NCBI GenBank assembly: GCA_900095095.1
Contig: FMBT01000319.1
Coordinates: 310,001-374,000, forward strand
From: Fragilariopsis cylindrus CCMP1102
Taxonomy: Eukaryota > Bacillariophyta > Bacillariophyceae > Bacillariales > Bacillariaceae
Direction: 5' to 3'
DNA length: 64,000 nt
The translations under genes were made by a program, and so were the position numbers. Position 1 is the stretch's first letter; every line of letters begins with the position of its first letter. Below the pieces are notes generated by a model. That model did not search any database. It was not told the origin of the DNA and saw only the letters and a program-made list of their open reading frames with translations. This document shows positions 1-9,962 of the stretch, one piece after another.

Positions 1-171
1 TTTCGTAAAATTTCCCGCCGCTCTTTTTGTGTACTGTATCTGTAATAATAAATAATAAGTTACCATGGCATACTAGTATTGCACATACAGTAGTAGTGTT
101 AAACGATGTAGACTGTAGACATCAACAAATAGAACAGCATTATTTAAAGCCGACGGATAGATGAAAAAATT

Positions 172-1092
172 ATGACTACTGCAATAACAAAGAAAGTTGC
201 ATTGATTATGGGTGTTGCTAATCAACGTTCTATTGCCTTGAGTTGTATGGAATCTTTTCTACAAAAAGGCGATTGGGATGTTATTTTAACCGTTCAAAAT
301 GAAAAGGCCCGAATCAAAGTACAAAAGATAATCGAACAGAAAAAATACAACAAAAATAGTAGCAGTAATCGTAATGGCAAGATATTAGGAGTAGAGATCT
401 GTGATGTATCCGATCAAATGTCGACCGAAAAGTTTTTTCGTGAGTCCCTACAAGATACTCTACACAACTACAACGACGACGACGACAACAACAACAACAA
501 CAACAACAGTAGCAACGAGCACCGAAATTTGCAAGCTGTAATTCATTCACTCGCATTTGCTCCTGAGTTGAAAAATCCACTAATAGAAACAACTCGTGAA
601 GCATATTTGGAGGCTCATGAAATATCTGCATATTCGCTAATTCAAGTTGCGAGAGAATCAATCCCCTATCTACAGCATGGAAACAACGGAATCGAAAACA
701 GTAGTAGTAGCAGCACCAGTAGCAGTCTCACAACACTATCATACTTGGGTGCTGGTCGAGCCATTCCAGGATATAATGTTATGGGTCCAGCCAAGGCAAG
801 TCTTGAGAGTATTGTTCGTGGATTGGCACTGGAATTAGGACAGCATAGTGATCATCCCATCCGAGTTAATGCTGTACGAGCAGGACCAATTCCAACAGTA
901 TCTAGTAAAGGAGGTATTACTGGTTTTGAGCGTATGCGACAAGATGTACAAATTAGAGCTCCACTTGGCAATGTAACATCTTCTCAAGTAGCTGCGACGG
1001 TTTATCATGTCGCAGCCGAAGCTTGTGGTATGACGGGTCAGACAATTGAAGTAGATGGAGGATATTCAATCGTGGCAGGACCTTCCAGCTGA
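172..1092 (+). CDS. FABI: Enoyl-ACP reductase (NADH), FabI type
   Basis: Single-exon, 306 residues. It should reduce trans-2-enoyl-ACP in type II fatty acid synthesis. The N-terminal nucleotide loop (GVANQRSIA, residues about 14-22) is the FabI variant of the SDR glycine motif, followed by a CDVSD stretch and HSLAFAP. The FabI active site is complete: Tyr191 in LSYLGAG, then Tyr201 and Lys208 in YNVMGPAK, matching the Tyr-x9-Tyr-x6-Lys spacing. The C-terminus (GMTGQTIEVDGGYS) is also canonical. An Asp/Asn run near residues 102-114 and a Ser/Thr run near 175-188 are insertions in surface loops. No signal or transit peptide precedes the enzyme core, unlike usual plastid FabI. A four-codon upstream ATG frame at 161 overlaps the start (ATGA). 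Family call is firm; location is open. Confidence 0.9.
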   Translation: MTTAITKKVALIMGVANQRSIALSCMESFLQKGDWDVILTVQNEKARIKVQKIIEQKKYNKNSSSNRNGKILGVEICDVSDQMSTEKFFRESLQDTLHNYNDDDDNNNNNNNSSNEHRNLQAVIHSLAFAPELKNPLIETTREAYLEAHEISAYSLIQVARESIPYLQHGNNGIENSSSSSTSSSLTTLSYLGAGRAIPGYNVMGPAKASLESIVRGLALELGQHSDHPIRVNAVRAGPIPTVSSKGGITGFERMRQDVQIRAPLGNVTSSQVAATVYHVAAEACGMTGQTIEVDGGYSIVAGPSS

Positions 1093-1840
1093 TGCAGATG
1101 TAGATGTAGTCGATGGGAAGTAAGAAAAATGGACTTCTGGGCTGCGTTATAGGTTAATGGGGGAAATAAGAATAGATTCACGAGACATTAATAGATAAGA
1201 AGCAATGACATTACAATCTGTTATAATGCTTTCGTAAAAACGTTCTGATCAATAATTGGTTGAGTGTTGGTCGATCATTTTCCAATGTTTTTGTATTGTC
1301 TAGTAACTAACTATCAAGTAACAAATACTGATGGTTAGTAGTAGAAGCAGGCGGTGGATGTATCCACCTAACTATTACTACTCAGTGGAGCGGAGATCGA
1401 CCGAATCAGTTAGCATTAATTTGCGAACACGCTTAATAAATGTAATCTATTCACAAACAACGCATTAAAAAGTATATTATCCTTAATGAACGAAAAACCC
1501 CGGAATAACTGTTTTTCCATACCCAATCCGAACATAGATAGAAGTAAATTTTTTAATTACTGCTTTATTTTATTATTAATGATTTTAAAAAAACACGTTA
1601 CAATTAATAATTAAAAAAACACGGTTATGAAAACATATAAAAATTATGCAACATATGTATATAATCCGAGACGGATGGGATACGAAAAGAGTTGTAGAAA
1701 TTTTCTATTCATTCGTAAGGATCTTCCTTGTTGACAATGATGTTGTTAATACTAATCATTTACGGGAACTCTCCGACTGGCGCTCCAAGGGCTTAGATTA
1801 TTATTAGTACCACCTCGTCGTACATATTGTTGTCGCCCTA
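1093..1840. other. Intergenic, no gene seen
   Basis: AT-rich spacer between two convergent genes, with runs of A and T around 1550-1640. No RNA gene or convincing ORF was recognised. Confidence 0.6.
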
Positions 1841-4800
1841 TTATATTTCCTGAATTGGTCCTTCGTCGCGAGTACCTTGATTTTTTGGAGAACGTGCTTT
1901 ACCGGGGAAAGATGTAGAAGTTAGTAGAAATTCTGGTGATGCCTCGCCGATCCTAGCCTCATCATGTTCTAGATGCGTCGTTGAAGAAGACACTTGATAT
2001 ATCTGTCTCTGCTCCTTGGGGAGGGCCGACGAAGATGCTCTGGATACAGATGACGATGATTTGCTCACTTTGCGTTTGATCCTCTTGAGTTTTGATGCTC
2101 GGTTTTCAGTATCTCCGCTTAGTTTTTGCGCCAACTGTTTCTCCAGTCTTCTTATTTCCATAGACGACACAGTTTGCGAATCCAGGTCGTCAGATTTGAC
2201 TGCCTTCAACTTCATAGCCAATTTCTTCTCCATTCTTCTAATTTCTTTCGACGGTACGATTTGCGAATCCCACGAATCCTGGATTTTTGTTCCACGTTTT
2301 GCCTGTCGAAGTTGCCTTTCGATTTTCTTTTCAAGTTTGCGCAATTCTTTCGTAGCTGAAATCGCATTTTCGTAATCTGACCTTTCATTACTGTCTACGG
2401 GACTAGCCTTGGAAGGACGGATAGTTTCTATAGATTCGTGGTCATCGCGTTCATCGTTTGTATGGATATCATTCTCTGACTCTATAGTTTTGGCTATTCT
2501 CGAGCTTTTTGGATCGCGACTTTTTGACCTTCGCTTAGATGATTTAGTCTGGAGGTCTGATATACGTCGATGAAGGCTTGAACTTGAACCTTCATCGTAT
2601 GGGCCGCTGATAGGCGCTTCTTCACCATATTTATTGACATTAATGGGATCATTTTGATGGGAACCAGCCCCGTACTTGATAGATTCACGTTTCGAGGAAC
2701 GAATTCTTTGTCCTTCTTCGATACTTCGAACGACAATTAGGTCTTTGACTCGAGATGGCACGGATTTTTGAGAGGGAGTGTGTTTGCTCGTTAAGCGTTC
2801 ATTGACTCGAGATGGTGGGATGGATGAAATATTAGTATGCTCAGTATCTTGTTGAGGAGGAATTGGTCTGTTCGCTAGCCGTCTTTCACGGCTCTTGCTT
2901 CGACTTTGCTTGATCAGATCACCATTTTCAGGAGACGGAGGGTTTCGAACACCAAGACTTCTTGACCTCAACAATCTACTGCTTCCTTTACTACCATCAG
3001 AATCTCCTACATCACCTCGCAATATATTCTGGAGTTTCCGACGACGAGCCTGAGAGCGTGAACTCTTCTTGCTACTATCCATTCCAGCGTCTTGAAGTTT
3101 TCCTCGTCGGTGACCTAAGAAGGCCTCACGTGCCTTAGGATCATCGAAAATGTCGTCTGATGTTGTTTGCAATTTAAATCTTTCTTCGTTCCACAAATCT
3201 TCTGCTGTTTCGGCGTTGCTAAGAACTTTGGGTCTAGAAGATGCTTCACTATCGAAAGTAAATCTTTTGTTCAGTTTTTCTTCCTCTTCGAACCAGAGAT
3301 CATCGACGTTATCCGATACTTGATCGCCACTGCTTGACAAGGGTATATCTCGTTTGTGACTACTAGTAGAGCCCTGAACGGACAAGGGCGAAGAATTGTC
3401 TTTTATTCTCAGTTTCTTGCTGATTGACTGTTTGTGGTCATTACGGGAACCTGGTGTCCACGAATCTTGATCATCCATACTCAAGACATCAATAATTTCG
3501 ATGTTATTTGATAGAGCGCTGATATCCTTATCCATTTGCTTGATGCCATCAGAAAAAGGTCGAGAGCTTTCGTCATTCGCGCTGGGAGAATCGGTGTCGA
3601 CATGTGTGAGATCTGTAATTCCTGCCTCATTTCCTTGCGATACACTATCACTATGACGCGCCTCTGATTCCATTATTATCTTCTTATCCACGGTGGAATG
3701 TTCCCCTCGATTAGATAAACTTTGTACGTCTTCAGAATTATCTTTCATTTTTTGACACCCACTTGAGACAAGTTTTCTGAAGGTATCTCAGAATCGGAGG
3801 ATTCCGGTCTTTTCAGATCGTTTGATGAAAGGATACTATCGGTTTTTTGACTTTCAACAGTGGACGCTATCTCTGGTTCAATAGGAGGATCGATTTTGGC
3901 ATTGTTGGACGTGTTAGATAGTTGTGATTGATCCTCCTCATCTTGCTTGGAAGAATCTTCCATTGTGCGCTCTTCCGCGAACTTAAAAGAATCGGCAATC
4001 GAATCGCCCGCTTCTTCAAGCTCTTCGTTTGTTTTATCGTCAGTCTCAGTCGCATCTTCCCCGTGTTGAGTTTCGTCAGGGCGAGCTAAATTCGGTGCGA
4101 TCGAGTCCCGTGAAATAACAGTATTGGTATCATCGCTCTCCTCAGCATACGTTGCAACTGGCTCTTTTCCTACCTCTTGCATCGGGTCGCGTGAGATAAT
4201 GGTACTGGTATCATCGTGCTTCTCAGCATACGTTGCTGCCGGCTCTTCTCCTACCTCTTTGAGCTTATTGTACTTATCTTCTTCGCCACTACTGTCTGGT
4301 TCAATATTTCTACATTCGAATTTTTTTTGGGTTGAATGTGCATTATTCTGATCTCTTTATTCTTTGCATCGTCCAACGACAGTATGCCCATAGTGGACTC
4401 AATATCACTAGTCTCTCCATTTCCATGGATGCCTTTACGCTGCAGACGAAGATTCCGCCGTTCAGCAGCGGAATCTTTCATATTAGCAACCGATGATGTC
4501 GCATTCGTTTGACTTGTTATGGTAGATCGTGTTCTACCCTTACTTTGACGGAGTAGAGATGTCTCTTTTCCAAAACCGAGACCTTGGAATAGCGAAATTG
4601 GATGATCGAGACAGCTACAGGCAGAATCGACCCAACCATCCACAATAGGATTTGACCCCAAAGATTCGAGATCTTCGTATTCATCGTCGTCATCAAAAAA
4701 ATCCTCGCGCTCGAGTGCATCGGATCTATCATCGGTCCCGAATGAATCGCAGGTACGTGAGTCGCCACTAGATTCTGTGGTTGTACTTAAATTGTGCAGA

Positions 4801-4967
4801 GAAACGCTATATTGTTTCTGACTCTCGGCATCATTATTTTGTTTGTTATTCTGACTCTCGGTATCATTTTCATTGTCATTTTCATCAACGCGAATGGTAT
4901 GGACGACAGTGTAGCGATCGTGCATCGAATCTACACCTTCTCCCCCATCGTCAGTGGATTGCGCCAT
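1841..4967 (-). CDS. Low-complexity Ser/Asp/Lys-rich protein with coiled-coil repeats
   Basis: Read as one gene of about 1042 residues from the ATG at 4967, although three frames are needed. The frame changes at an A8 run (near 4321-4328) and an A6 run (near 3749-3754); each is fixed by one more A, and the protein character continues across both. The N-terminal third is acidic and Ser/Asn-rich. Just after the first break lies a tandem pair of about 28-residue units (EVGEEPAATYAE / EVGKEPVATYAE). The middle is polar, with basic Arg/Ser patches. Near the C-terminus three repeats of the type KEIRRMEKKLAMKLK / MEIRRLEKQLAQKL predict a coiled coil. No known domain was recognised. A cytoskeletal or scaffold role would be a guess. 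Confidence 0.6.
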
Positions 4968-5227
4968 TATTAGCGTCTTTCTTTTCTCGTTATCGACCGC
5001 ATCAATCGGAACAAGCTATCAAACCAAGATTGTGGAAGTCACTATTCTGATCGCGAAGTACAATTGCATCACGACTGTAGAAGAGCTAACACCGAATAAC
5101 GCAACCAAATGTATGAAGGCATCCAAGTTTCCGTTCGCCTAAATTCAACGCTCGAGCTCACCTGCTTTCAAGTTTGTTATTTAGATGAGGAGAATTGGGA
5201 AAAAGAAGAATGACGAATAACGCACGT

Positions 5228-5275
5228 TTAAGCGATGTGAAAATCATCGCGATTTTTTAAAAAATCGTCGCTTAA
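5228..5275. repeat. Nested inverted repeat
   Basis: Outer arms TTAAGCGA (5228-5235) and TCGCTTAA (5268-5275) are perfect reverse complements. Next to the right arm sits the 18-base perfect palindrome CGATTTTTTAAAAAATCG (5250-5267). It could fold as a hairpin in DNA or RNA. No function is assigned. Confidence 0.7.
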
Positions 5276-5446
5276 TCTAAATATTATTTGTCACTTCTTG
5301 TGTATAATATCACGTGTAATCCAACGTCAATTGTGAATTTCATCTACAATCAGTCTTAGAAAGAACTTTATTTACGCTAAAAACAGATAGGGCTTTTATA
5401 AATCTTATTTTTTCTGTACTTCGTACTACTCGTACTACTGCATACG

Positions 5447-5565
5447 TGTCAAGGAAGATTTTGGGAGATTTTTTTCTTTTTCTCAATTTTTTTATGAAGC
5501 AAAAGTTCGAATTCCAGTGTCAAGGAAGATTTTGGGAGATTATGAAGCAAAAGTTCGAATTCCAG
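5447..5565. repeat. Imperfect tandem duplication (71 + 48 bp)
   Basis: Copy 1 (5447-5517) and copy 2 (5518-5565) share the same 24-base left half (begins TGTCAAGGAAG) and the same 24-base right half (begins ATGAAGCAAAAG). Copy 1 carries about 23 extra T-rich bases between the halves. The copies abut directly, so this is a local duplication followed by one insertion or deletion. Confidence 0.85.
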
Positions 5566-5661
5566 ATCCCAAATTCGAAGATCACATCATGATCACATCG
5601 ATATACACCAGTAACATCAATGTTATTAGCAAACACTGCTTGACATACTCTATTGTTGGTT

Positions 5662-6240
5662 ATGGTTGGTAAGATAATACATCCACTAGTACGAGCACTT
5701 TACAAACAAGCGCTACACGTTGGGAGAGATTATCCTCTTGGTCTAAATAAAGTTCGAAATGCGTGGAAAGAAGCGATTCGAAATCCCGAGAACTGTCCAT
5801 CATGTTATGATAATATTATCACTCGTCGTGATGATGATCGTCGTCTGGTAGATAAAAAAACAAATTATAATAGTAATAATAATAATAATGATGATTGCAG
5901 AAATAGCAGCAGCGACGGCAACAATGAATATCATAATTATCCCACTAATATAATCAACGAAGAACAAGAAATTGCAATCCCAAAAAATATAAATATATGT
6001 TCTAAAGAATGTGAGAAAGAATTACGTAAGGCTGTTGGAAAAGGTCGGTATATGATTCGTGAAATGATTGGCGTTATCCAGTTAAAGAAATATCGGAGCA
6101 TAAAACGAAGCTACGGCGATAGTAGCAGCAGTAGTACTACTCAATTCAATGAATACTTATCGAAAATTCAAAACGGAGAAGAAAATTGTATTGGAACAGA
6201 AGATGATCATAATAACAACAACAAAAGAAAAGATACTTGA
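5662..6240 (+). CDS. ETFRF1: LYR-motif protein, ETFRF1/LYRM5-like
   Basis: From the ATG at 5662 the product is 192 residues; the longer frame starts at a TTG and is not preferred. The first 45 residues hold the LYR-type helix with the ETFRF1-specific block LYKQALHVGRDYPLG. The second half of the family domain follows at about residues 117-155 (ELRKAVGKGRYMIREMI, KKYRSIKRSYGD). Known members are small mitochondrial proteins of about 90 residues that regulate electron-transfer flavoprotein. Here a roughly 65-residue Asn/Asp/Ser-rich insert separates the two halves, and a polar tail follows. A classical mitochondrial presequence is not obvious, which fits other LYRM proteins. Confidence 0.75.
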   Translation: MVGKIIHPLVRALYKQALHVGRDYPLGLNKVRNAWKEAIRNPENCPSCYDNIITRRDDDRRLVDKKTNYNSNNNNNDDCRNSSSDGNNEYHNYPTNIINEEQEIAIPKNINICSKECEKELRKAVGKGRYMIREMIGVIQLKKYRSIKRSYGDSSSSSTTQFNEYLSKIQNGEENCIGTEDDHNNNNKRKDT

Positions 6241-6311
6241 AGTTGACCCAGAAGTCTTCATTTTTCCCGAACTAGGACAACCACATACACATATGGAACT
6301 CCGTGCTGCAG

Positions 6312-6325
6312 CCCCCCCCCCCCCC
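6312..6325 (+). repeat. C14 homopolymer
   Basis: Fourteen consecutive C bases. It is outside any supported gene, and its length is likely to vary between reads. Confidence 0.9.
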
Positions 6326-6477
6326 ACGCAGGGTGAGGAATTAAATGTTCTATGGTATCATAATATGCACACAGAGTTCACTACTATTTTAAGCCTTTTT
6401 TCTGACATAGTCAGGGATTTTTTTGCGTCTCGAGGCTCGTTTATACTATTACAAAATTATCATGAAATTACATAATA

Positions 6478-6628
6478 ATAACAATAACAATAGTGATAAT
6501 GGTAACGATAATGATAACGATAACAATAACGATAACAATAACGATAACGATAACAATAAAGATAACAATAACGATAACGATAACAATAAAGATAACAATA
6601 ACGATAACAATGATAATACTAATACAAA
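6478..6628 (+). repeat. Minisatellite of AACGAT / AACAAT units
   Basis: About 150 bases of purine-rich 6-base units (AACAAT, AACGAT, AAAGAT). They are arranged in a higher-order pattern that repeats about every 36 bases between 6540 and 6615. Confidence 0.85.
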
Positions 6629-6777
6629 TGCATGACGCAATAGAATCGATTCAACCACATTCTATCGTTTCGAGATCTTTTCAAGAAGTTGTTTTCTTCT
6701 GGTAGTATAATAAGGTCCTGATTATATGTGCCTCCGAGTTTCGCTATTTCTACGTATAGAATAGTTATTAAGTCCCT

Positions 6778-7557
6778 CTATTCTCGATCCTTTGGCTGTT
6801 TTAAACTTTTTGATGATTCTTTTTGATCTAATAATAATTGTTGATCCCAAAGATTCATTAATTTTTGCTCTGGTGATGATGTAGGTGATAATTTTCTGTC
6901 ATCATTATTATCATCATCATCATCATCATCATCATCATAGACAACCTCTCTGTCTTTTCCATTATTATTAGAAATCAAACTGAAACCGCCAAGACCTAAA
7001 CCCACTCCAAAGATAAAAGGTAAGCTACTTGTACTTTCTGTAACTGCATTACTTGATAGTGATGATAAGATTTCTGGTACATCATAATTGTAGTAATCCA
7101 TGGGTGTTAAAATTCCTGTCACTAACATAGACGCAATATAAGCGAAGAAGAAATAATAGGCCTTGATGGTATCATCGTCATCATCGTCATCGTAGTCCTC
7201 CGCCACGTCCTCCTCCTCACTTTCATCTTTATTATTTTCTTCAGTAGAAAAAAGATTACCAGAAGATTCAGATATGATTAAAGACGAAAATAGTGAAAAG
7301 AAACCAACAAATAAAAACTGACTAGTCGAATTTGGTAATACTACCACCGAAGTTACCACAAGTAGAAATAGTCCAATAAAACCCGAATATGATAACGATG
7401 ATGATGATGATGTTGATGAGTTATTGTTGTTCAATAATAGAATTGTATCTATCCAATCATCCAGAAAGAAAGAGTTTTGAATTGTTCTTTTTTGTATTTT
7501 TTGGTTTGAACTTCGGTCGTTGTCGTCGTCGTTATGATTGCTGTTGTTTATAGTGTT

Positions 7558-7590
<33 letters not shown>

Positions 7591-7875
7591 GTTGTTATTC
7601 TTATTCTTATTACTACTGTTAGTATTCCTTGTTCGACGGCGTTTTATTTCGAGCAACGTTGTTTGTTGTCTTTGCTTTTTCTGTCTTGATTTGTAATTAT
7701 TATTACTATTATTATCACTGTTCAATAACGTCAACACTTGCTGCTGCTGTTGTTGCTGCTGATGCTGCTGCTGCTGTACAAGTATTGGAAGATAAAGACG
7801 ATTGACACAACCTTTTTGGATTGTGCATGCTGCAGATATGGATGCGAAAGCAGCGGGAACAATACGAAACTGCAT
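6778..7875 (-). CDS. Putative membrane protein with low-complexity inserts
   Basis: The longer frame starts at a TTG (7995). The ATG at 7875 gives 365 residues beginning MQFRIVPAAFASISAAC, which resembles an organelle or secretory leader. A Gln run (about residues 35-45), a basic Asn-rich region and a long Asp/Asn run follow. Two hydrophobic stretches come next (GLFLLVVTSVVVL and FLFVGFFSLFSSLII). A third hydrophobic block (YYFFFAYIASMLVTGIL) and a glycine-rich one (FIFGVGLGLGGFSLI) precede an acidic tail. This suggests three to four membrane segments. I do not recognise the family; a plastid or mitochondrial inner-membrane protein is one possibility. Confidence 0.55.
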
Positions 7876-8268
7876 TCTTGTACTAAGTATGATGGCTCTA
7901 CTTTGCTCTGACTTCCTTTCACGTGCTATTTTTAATCTAATCGGCTCAGATCTTTTCAGATAGATGTTGATTTTGTATAATATTTTCAAATTCAAAGTTT
8001 TTTGTGCGATTTGGATTTCCGAGATTATTGATCCAGAGAAATCGATTAATGCGATTGATTCTTTCTTTCATTTATTCTTATTTGATTGATTCATCCGACT
8101 CACTTATTTTATTTGAATTTATTGACTTTTTTTTCGAAAATTCTCAACGGAGAAAAATAGCACCTGATAAATATGCACGTGCGAAGAAGTCAATTTACTT
8201 ATTGAAGAATTTTATCACGTGATTTGACTGACTTTACAACTGTAGTGCCGTACTAGACGAGGGTACTA
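7876..8268. other. Intergenic between divergent genes
   Basis: AT-rich spacer that should carry the promoters of both flanking genes. A 72-codon plus-strand frame here starts at a non-ATG codon and is not supported. Confidence 0.5.
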
Positions 8269-8428
8269 ATGATGACATTACCGGTCGTAAACGATAAAAA
8301 TAACAACAAAAGACAGTTGTATTCCGGAAGCAAACACAAACAAAAAGCAACAAATCGTTGGAATCCATCATCATGCTATGCTGAATTCATTGGATCAACC
8401 CCCGGCGGTCATAACAATATTGGATCCA
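8269..8428 (+). CDS. Possible first exon of the following gene
   Basis: An ATG at 8269 opens a frame that would otherwise stop at 8457. A GT at 8429 and a T-rich tract ending CAAG at 8503 would remove 75 bases and join this exon in frame to the Lys-rich start of the next ORF. Splice signals are weak, so this is only a possibility. Confidence 0.3.
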
Positions 8429-8541
8429 GTACAACAACGTTAGTAGAAACATACTAGTAGCTAGAGTTCGTTATTATTATTATTATTATTATTTTGTATC
8501 AAGAGAAGAAGAAGAAGAAGAAGAAGAAGAAGCCAACCATT

Positions 8542-8671
8542 ATGTGCGCCACTACAGAGAGACATCAACGTAGTACAAGTATAGCATTTTCGGAAAATAA
8601 TGATGATATACATTTAGATTCGAATAATACGGATGGTTCCGATAACAATAACAATACAATAACAATACGAA

Positions 8672-8705
<34 letters not shown>

Positions 8706-9466
8706 ATCGGTATCGAGGGGGGAACAGCAATAACAATAATATCGATGTCGATACCAGTAGTAGTTTTTGTGCTGAAATGATAATGCTACCTTCAGTTTGT
8801 GAAGGGAGTAGTAATTTCGCTGAACAGATGGATACGTTTATGACATGCCGTCATCCATTGGATCTACTCGGTACAATATTTCATGAAGGTGATGAGAATG
8901 ATGATAATGCTTGTGCAGATAATCATAATAATCATAATGAGGGAGGAGGAGGTGCTGAGGAGCATAATAATGATAATAATAATTCAGTTAGGACTAGTGG
9001 TTACCATGCAATACCTAGAAATTGTGAATATTGTGGATCGAATAATGTGGATTCATGCCATATTGAAAATAATATTAGTAATAATAATAATACAACGAAA
9101 AAATGTGAAAGACCACGATCATTCTTTCCAAGGGAAAAACCACCATTTTATCCTCACGACGACGATACTACTACTGGTAGCAATGGATATTCTAAATGGA
9201 TGATAAAAAAGAATATTTGGCTCAGTACAACAATAAATCATAATAGTACTAATAATCCTGACGCTGATGTTGATACCAATACTGACAATACGATAAATGA
9301 AGAAAGGGAAAAAGACGAAGAAGAACATAATAATACTAGCAGATCAAAAGAAGACAAAGAATTCCTTCTTGAAGATGACGAAACCAAAATTACAGATAAA
9401 GGAACAACCAAAGCCGATAGTAGTAGTACTGCTACTGCTACTACTAGACGATTGGCGTGGATTTGA
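8542..9466 (+). CDS. Asn/Asp/Gln-rich hypothetical protein
   Basis: Unrecognised. From the ATG at 8542, or with a possible upstream exon, the product is about 307 residues. The frame changes at a G6 run near 8720; removing one G keeps the reading open and joins the polyQ segment to a plausible continuation. Less repetitive patches are a block ending TCRHPLDLLGTIFHEGDE and a later NCEYCGSNN with a close Cys pair. The rest is Asn, Asp, Thr and Glu rich. No membrane segment or leader was seen. This is the one break in the window where a base looks extra rather than missing. Confidence 0.45.
8670..8705 (+). repeat. CAG/CAA microsatellite (polyQ)
   Basis: About eleven glutamine codons in a row, mostly CAG, inside the hypothetical gene. 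A GAA run (about 8503-8532) and a TTA run (about 8470-8492) lie just upstream. Confidence 0.85.
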
Positions 9467-9962
9467 ATTAAAATAAAAGGCAACAGCAACAGCAAGAAAA
9501 AATCGGAATGGATCGTTTTATTATCTAAATACTACATATATATATTATCATGAATAATTTCCAATTACTATTAATTTACTAATTATATATGTATATATAC
9601 ATTCAAAACACGAATTATAACACTGAAAGTAGAATTATTTTCAAATTTATTTATGATTTGCTTTATTGATTTTCCTTTATTCCTGCGCGCGATCAAAAAT
9701 AGTTGAGCGCGTTATTGATTGCCGCCGCGCTACAGTAACGGCAACAAGAATGGGGAGCTTTGTAACGGTCACATAATATATTTTTACATACCACATTTCA
9801 CGTTATCATAATATTGTAATTGTTGTCGAATTAAATTATAAACATACACTGAATTTAATCCCTACACACCAGCAAATAAATCGGTGAATGAATAAAGAGT
9901 GGAAAAAGGAAAGACTTAAACGAAATCGAGATACGATTATCAACAGACTTTAGAAAGAAAAG
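9467..9962. other. Intergenic, no gene seen
   Basis: AT-rich spacer between two plus-strand genes. It has alternating AT stretches around 9535-9600 and a short GC-rich patch (CGCGC) near 9685-9730. No RNA gene or ORF was recognised. Confidence 0.55.

Larger units (their letters stand above)
4968..5661. other. Intergenic with inverted and duplicated repeats
   Basis: Region between two divergently transcribed genes, so it should hold both promoters. It contains the nested inverted repeat at 5228-5275 and the imperfect tandem duplication at 5447-5565. No coding potential was recognised. Confidence 0.55.
6241..6777. other. Intergenic, simple-repeat rich
   Basis: Lies between a plus-strand and a minus-strand gene (3' ends facing). 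It holds a C14 homopolymer and a long AAC/GAT-based minisatellite. Open frames here translate to Asn-Asp or Ile-Thr runs and are products of the repeat. Confidence 0.7.

Noticed and set aside
5490-5565. Sequence GTTCGAATTCC resembling a tRNA T-loop, seen twice
   Set aside because: No acceptor, D or anticodon stems can be built around it. The two copies belong to the local tandem duplication.
6423-6705. Asn-Asp and Ile-Thr repeat frames on both strands
   Set aside because: Translations of the hexamer minisatellite in different frames; no non-repeat protein is attached.
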